A DNA stretch of 11,361 nt from Rhizopus sp. PT2906 (taxonomy: Eukaryota > Mucoromycota > Mucoromycetes > Mucorales > Rhizopodaceae). Positions 7,536 to 11,361 of this stretch are shown here, piece after piece. The first letter of the stretch is position 1; each line of letters starts with the position of its first letter. Made by a program: the position numbers and the translations under genes. The DNA is taken from NCBI GenBank assembly GCA_025529335.1, contig JAMYHX010000915.1:1-11361 (forward strand). Reading direction: 5' to 3'. A model generated the notes under the pieces. That model searched no databases. It was not told the DNA's origin and saw only the letters and a program-made list of their open reading frames with translations.

Positions 7536-9148
7536 TTACATATCAGAGCCACGAGCGTGTTCGACAATAACTCTAGCAGGCACACGACCTAATTCATTTC
7601 GAGTAGGTCTCAATACACCTTCTTCTTCTTCAGCGAAATTTTCGCCACGGACAAAGTGTCCTTGCAAGCCAGTGGGACCTGTCTCATTTTTGCCAAACAG
7701 GCGATCCACTTCACCTTTGGCGGTGCTTAAGCTATCCTGAACCTTGCGTTCTGCCCATTGAATATCTTGACTAGCGGTATCCTTGACAGTAGAGAGACTA
7801 CTCTTGACTTGTTCTGTGCCTTTTTCATACCAACTCTTGGCCTTGTGTTCGGCCTGGTCCTTCCATCGGTCGGCATTTTCAGAGACTTCTCGATGAAGAC
7901 TGTTTACGCTGCCACTCAAACGGTTCTTTTGATAATTGTATTCGTCACTAGCTTCGCGCTTTAAGCGAGCACCTTCTTCCTGAGCAGAATCGTATGCATT
8001 ATTGGCTTTAGCAGAGGCATGGTTCCACGCAGATTCAGCTTGGTTCTTGACAGAATTGGCATCAGCATAAGCTCTATCCTTTGTACGGCCCCAGGTAGCA
8101 TTTGCATCCTGCTTGAGACGATCCGATTCAGCAGAAGCCGCATGCTTGGCGTCACCCCAAGCGCCAGAGAGTCTTTGAGCATCACGATGAGCAGTGGATG
8201 CTGTATCTTCTTTAGCATCATTCAACTTGTCTTTTGCACTGTTCCAAGAAGCATCGGCTTCCTTTTCTTTAGACGAGCCAAAGAGGCTTGACCAGAAAGA
8301 CTTCTTTTCTTCATTAGGAGAGTCGGTAATATTAGGCTTGCTTCGCTTTTCCCAAACACCCTTGATCTTTTCCGTATCCTTCTCGACAAGATTACTTGTA
8401 TCATGAATTACGTCATTTGCATAAGCTTCCATACGTTCGTCCTTTTCTGTCTTGGTCTTGCCCGGATAAAGCTTTTCATCTACCATGGGGTTACCCGTGC
8501 TAGGACGCTTTTCGTTTGAGCCCGTGACCCAGCTGCTGAAAGAACCCTTCTTGGTAGTGTCATCCTGAGCTTCTAAATTGGTCTTGGGTGCGCCACTTGT
8601 TTGCTCGTTGTTACCGCTTAACAAGTTATTCCAAAAGGAACTACCTTCGTTCTGTTCATTCACAGAGGCAGGTGTACGAGAGACCTGATCGTCTTTGTCC
8701 TTGTTTTCCCAAACGCCTTTCACCTTGTCTGTGTCCTTTCCGACTAAGCGACTGGTGTCCTTGTTGGTATCCTTTGAGCCTTGTTCAAGCTTTGATTCCC
8801 AGTCTGGCTTGCTTTTATCAGATGAAATTTTTTCGGCAACCATTGGGTTATCCTGTGCTTTGTGATGGGTCGTAGTATCATTGACCGTGTTCTTTACTTT
8901 CTTCTTTAAATCTGAAGGAAGATCTATCACTGTTATTGACATTATTCTTATAAAAAATCTGTCAACTTACTGTCATCCTCATTTGCTTTCTTGTAGTAAT
9001 AGTAACCACCAGCACCAAGGACTGCTAGACCAGCAAAGATAAGGCCCTTGCTGTCATTTGCTCGTAAGTCATTTTTGGCAACGACATAGTTTCTTCTTTG
9101 CATAAAACGTTGTTGTTTAATGGATCGAGTGAATAATTTTGAATACAT
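7536..9148 (-). CDS. Mitochondrial membrane-anchored LEA-like protein, 2 exons
   Basis: Exon 1 is 9148-8971 and exon 2 is 8911-7536; the 59-nt intron (GTAAGTT ... CTTCCTTCAG) joins them in frame to 517 residues. Exon 1 gives an Arg/Lys-rich presequence (about 1-21), one Gly-rich membrane segment (35-53) and a Lys-rich junction. Exon 2 is wholly hydrophilic. Residues 81-159 and 200-271 are a diverged duplication (NPMV-x-EK; DTS-x-LV-x-KDT; VKGVW or IKGVW; SFW). Residues about 280-465 are Ala/Lys/Asp/Glu-rich amphipathic helix with Trp at 311, 333 and 355 (22 apart) and 409 and 420 (11 apart), the 11-residue rhythm of group 3 LEA and apolipoprotein-like helices. The tail from about 470 is distinct, with an EEEE stretch. 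Membrane or protein protection in mitochondria under desiccation-like stress is inferred; no named family is recognised. Exon 2 also has its own ATG at 8942, but that would lose the targeting and anchor exon. An alternative acceptor at 8930 is also in frame. Confidence 0.8.
8277..8849 (-). repeat. Internal duplication in the LEA-like protein
   Basis: Two coding units, 8849-8613 and 8492-8277, encode matching blocks in the same order: NPMV-x-EK, then DTS-x-LV-x-KDT-x-K-x-KGVWE, then an SFW motif. The first two blocks are 119 codons apart and the last about 113, so indels followed the duplication. Similarity is seen at protein level. Confidence 0.8.
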
Positions 9149-9200
9149 TTTTTTTTATTATATGAAAAGAAATCAGAAAGGATGAACCAAAGAAAGCTTC

Positions 9201-9207
9201 TTTTATA
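9201..9207 (-). promoter_or_regulatory. TATA box of the LEA-like gene
   Basis: TATAAAA on the minus strand, 52 bp before the ATG at 9148 and 21 bp after the shared 23-bp element. Confidence 0.65.
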
Positions 9208-9228
9208 CAAGAAATAGCATAATAGACA

Positions 9229-9251
9229 ATTGATATAATCATGACATCATA
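9229..9251 (-). promoter_or_regulatory. Shared 23-bp promoter element, copy 2 (CRE-like core)
   Basis: On the minus strand it reads TATGATGTCATG, A, TTAT, A, TCAAT, differing from copy 1 (4444-4466) only at positions 13 and 18. It lies 80 bp before the start codon. Its distance to the TATA box is 21 bp against 11 bp in copy 1, a difference of about one helical turn, so both would present the same face of the DNA. Confidence 0.65.
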
Positions 9252-9324
9252 AAGCACAGTAAAACCCTTTGTTTTTTATTTTCTATCGGGGATTCAAGAA
9301 TAATGTCATGATTGCAGAATGCAT
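9252..9324 (-). terminator. 3' region of the O-fucosyltransferase-like gene
   Basis: The 73 bp after the stop at 9325 hold TTTATT at 9275-9280, which is AATAAA on the minus strand, 44 bp after the stop. The next gene's shared promoter element begins just beyond, so the spacer (176 bp in all) is fully used. Confidence 0.45.
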
Positions 9325-11045
9325 TTAAGCTTTTGGACTCCAATTAAGGAATCGAGTGAGAGGTGTTGTTGGAATCTCGAAAAATGAGTAGCCTAGATGT
9401 TCATATGAGACTTGATTCGAATGATATACTTTTTGTCTTACCTTTTCCTGCAATAAGGATATCAAGAAGAGGTTGGAATAGTTTTTCGTAATTCACGCCA
9501 TCTACCAAACCAGGTTGTCCCTTTGACCAATCCTCTGTTTGTATTCCCCAATTGAGCATATCTTGTTTAGAAAAGATACAGGGAAACATGTCGAGAAGGG
9601 GGCCAAAGATGTCAGGTTGACTTTCGGGAGCAACGTCCATGTCAGAGATCAAGTAATAAATCGGGTAACGTCGTTCAACATGCTTGTGATAATCAACACA
9701 AGCATCCAACAATTCGCGTCTTTGAACAGGATCAGTTATGGGGAAGGGACGGCCGTTGCCTAAAAATTCTGATAGCTTTGAGCGTTTGATGGGCATGGCT
9801 GCTGATACGGCTTGATTAATGGGGATATCACCAAAGATCTCCAAGACGAGAGCATCCATAAGATCTTTCTTGGCCTGTTTACTAAGTTCGCTCATGCTTT
9901 TGGGTGCAGCCACGTCACTTTGAGGCGCTTTGCCGTCAACGTCCAAGTGTTGGATCGTACCAGCACGAGCATCCAAAGCAACAAGTTTAGCAAGGTTCAA
10001 GATCAATGTGCTGTATTCAAATCGGCCGCCAAGCGCGCTTACAATTTTATTGGCTTGCTCTGTCATCTTTTGCATCTGATCGGGAACATTAAAATGCGTC
10101 TTCATCATTGCCTTTCGTAAACTCATCTGGATTTCTGTAGGAGGCGTTGCATAGCGAGCAGCTGAACTCAATGCGCCAAACTGAATCACCTTGGCGTCAA
10201 TGGCCCGGAGCTGACTGTCATAGAGAACAAACTTGAAGGGCTCTTTGGGCTTTTCATCATTTTGTTGTTTACTTAAAAAGTGGTTTTGTATCCAACGATA
10301 CACAGATCCGTCGCTCTTTTTCTTGAGCGCTTCCATCGCAGGATCGACGTGTTCCCAATCGGTTCCGTTCTCCTTGAAAGTCATGACGTCGACAACAGCT
10401 ACATCCTCAGGTCGAACACTGCCTTCGGGTAAAGCGGATTCATGTACACCCCAGCCATGTCCTTGGGTACGTTCGATGATGCGAACCCCGTAATCCTTTT
10501 TGATAGCTTCCAGATCCATAATACTTGACCATGGTATCTCTGTCCATTCATCTATCGTTTCACAGGGCTCTAGCTCGGTTCTCCAGTTGTATTGATTGCT
10601 ATTGCAAAGATCTCGAAGTATCTTCTTGTCTTGAGCTTCGTATCGCTTAGCAAGGTCTTCAAATGGCATCCAAGGGTATGATTTGTTAATTCTGAGCATG
10701 GGTGCAATGATCGTACGGTTTGTCTCTAGAGCAAGTCGGATACCGTTTCGGAAGCACTCTTGTTGTTCAGGGAAATCGCTATTAGAATGGTCAGCTTGAT
10801 AATCTAGAGTTGAACAGTAAATGTGTGTGAGATTACCTGTGTGGAAACCAAGACAAGTACTTTTCTTCGTTAGGATCAACTTTTCTTGGTGGAGAAGAAT
10901 GAGCAGATGGAGGCTGTTGTGGTGCATAAGGTGAGTTGATGGCAGGTGATGACGTTGGCTTGAGTCGAGGGAATACACTTATAGAAAAGAATGCAAAGAA
11001 TGCTATAAACAAAATATAAAACAGTAGCCGTTGGGCCCTTATCAT
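9325..11045 (-). CDS. O-fucosyltransferase-like type II membrane protein, 3 exons
   Basis: Exons 11045-10837, 10778-9442 and 9392-9325 join to 537 residues; introns are 58 and 49 nt, GT-AG. Residues about 7-25 form a signal anchor after MIRAQR, then a Pro/Ser-rich stem, giving a Golgi/ER type II layout. The lumenal part follows the fungal O-FucT-like pattern (GDP-fucose transferase fold): KYLSWFPHSDFPEQQ with CFRNG at about 62-82, LETNRTIIAP, an RYATPP segment, ALGGRFEYS at about 318-326, and the C-terminal YYLISDMD ... FPCIFSKQDM ... PLLDILIAGKG and FFEIPTTPLTRF. Sequons NRT, NKS and NGT suit a lumenal protein. The short last exon restores the family's usual end, which reading through its donor (GTAAGAC) would lose. 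The H-x-R-x-GD sugar-nucleotide motif usual in the family is not visible after GGRFEYS, so activity is uncertain. The acceptor sugar or protein is unknown. Confidence 0.78.
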
Positions 11046-11361
11046 TTTATATATTTATATGTGTGTTTAATGATAAAGGGTTGAGAACAAGAAAGAAAGA
11101 AAAGGGGGGGAGAGCCAAAAAAAAAGACCTTAATGAGTCGGTGTCTGTAAATAAAAACGATGACAATCATCCTTGATTGGCTCATTTGAATTAGGCTGAG
11201 AGAAATGAAAAGTAAATCATTATAAAACACGGACTACTGGCTCACCAGTACTCTCTTGTAAAAAAAAATTATTCATGGTCTAAGGTACAGTCATTGCAGA
11301 AAGTAAAGTCGCTGATTTTGAGTTTAATGTCGTGCAAAAAAAAAAATTGGATGCAACAACA
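11046..11361 (-). promoter_or_regulatory. Promoter region of the O-fucosyltransferase-like gene, possibly divergent
   Basis: A CT-rich leader on the minus strand (about 11085-11130) precedes the ATG at 11045. A canonical CCAAT box, AGCCAATCAA on the minus strand, lies at 11174-11183, about 130 bp upstream. Further out are TATAAAA at 11221-11227 on the plus strand and an imperfect inverted repeat, ACTACTGG/CCAGTACT with a CTCA loop, at 11233-11252. The plus-strand TATA could belong to a divergent gene beyond the window; the only plus-strand ATG seen (11275) stops after two codons. Confidence 0.45.

Noticed and set aside
8948..9148. A separate 66-residue mitochondrial membrane protein ending at 8948
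   Set aside because: Its last codons contain a strong donor (GTAAGTT), and splicing joins it in frame to the long ORF; two independent genes 5 bp apart with no room for a promoter are less likely in a fungus.

Overview
The window looks like nuclear DNA of an early-diverging, Mucoromycota-type fungus. The evidence is AT-rich spacers, many very short GT-AG introns (about 45-60 nt), CT-rich leaders, CCAAT and TATA elements, and fungal families (a copper-fist regulator, a mitochondrial aspartyl-tRNA synthetase, an O-fucosyltransferase-like protein). No bacterial operon structure, tRNA, rRNA, CRISPR array or intact transposon was found. Organism assignment is inference from style, not from a marker gene.

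Layout. 1-306: promoter of gene 1. 307-1287 (+): classical short-chain dehydrogenase/reductase, 3 exons, the second intron apparently of the rare GC-AG type. 1538-2308 (-): a short copper-fist transcription factor in three exons; its zinc module lies in two small exons that a simple ORF scan misses, and its tail carries a Cys-rich copper-sensing motif and glutamine runs. 2309-4443: about 2.1 kb without a convincing gene, holding low-complexity tracts, a 43-nt poly(A) run and weak coding-like fragments. 4532-5017 (+): small mitochondrial single-pass membrane protein. 5096-7454 (-): nine-exon mitochondrial aspartyl-tRNA synthetase (MSD1/DARS2 type), 651 residues. 7536-9148 (-): two-exon mitochondrial membrane-anchored LEA-like protein, 517 residues. 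9325-11045 (-): three-exon type II membrane protein of the O-fucosyltransferase-like family, 537 residues. 11046-11361: promoter region of that gene.

How it fits together. The centre (4.4-9.3 kb) is a mitochondrial cluster: the synthetase is flanked by two genes, pointing towards it, whose proteins share an N-terminal plan (Arg-rich presequence, one Gly/Ala-rich membrane segment, Lys-rich hydrophilic tail). Both carry an almost identical 23-bp upstream element (21 of 23 positions), containing a CRE-like TGATGTCA core, placed just before a TATA box. This suggests common descent and shared, possibly stress-related, control. This pair is the most novel observation in the window. Exon structures were read by hand from splice signals, frame continuity and family motifs; they have not been checked against transcripts or databases.
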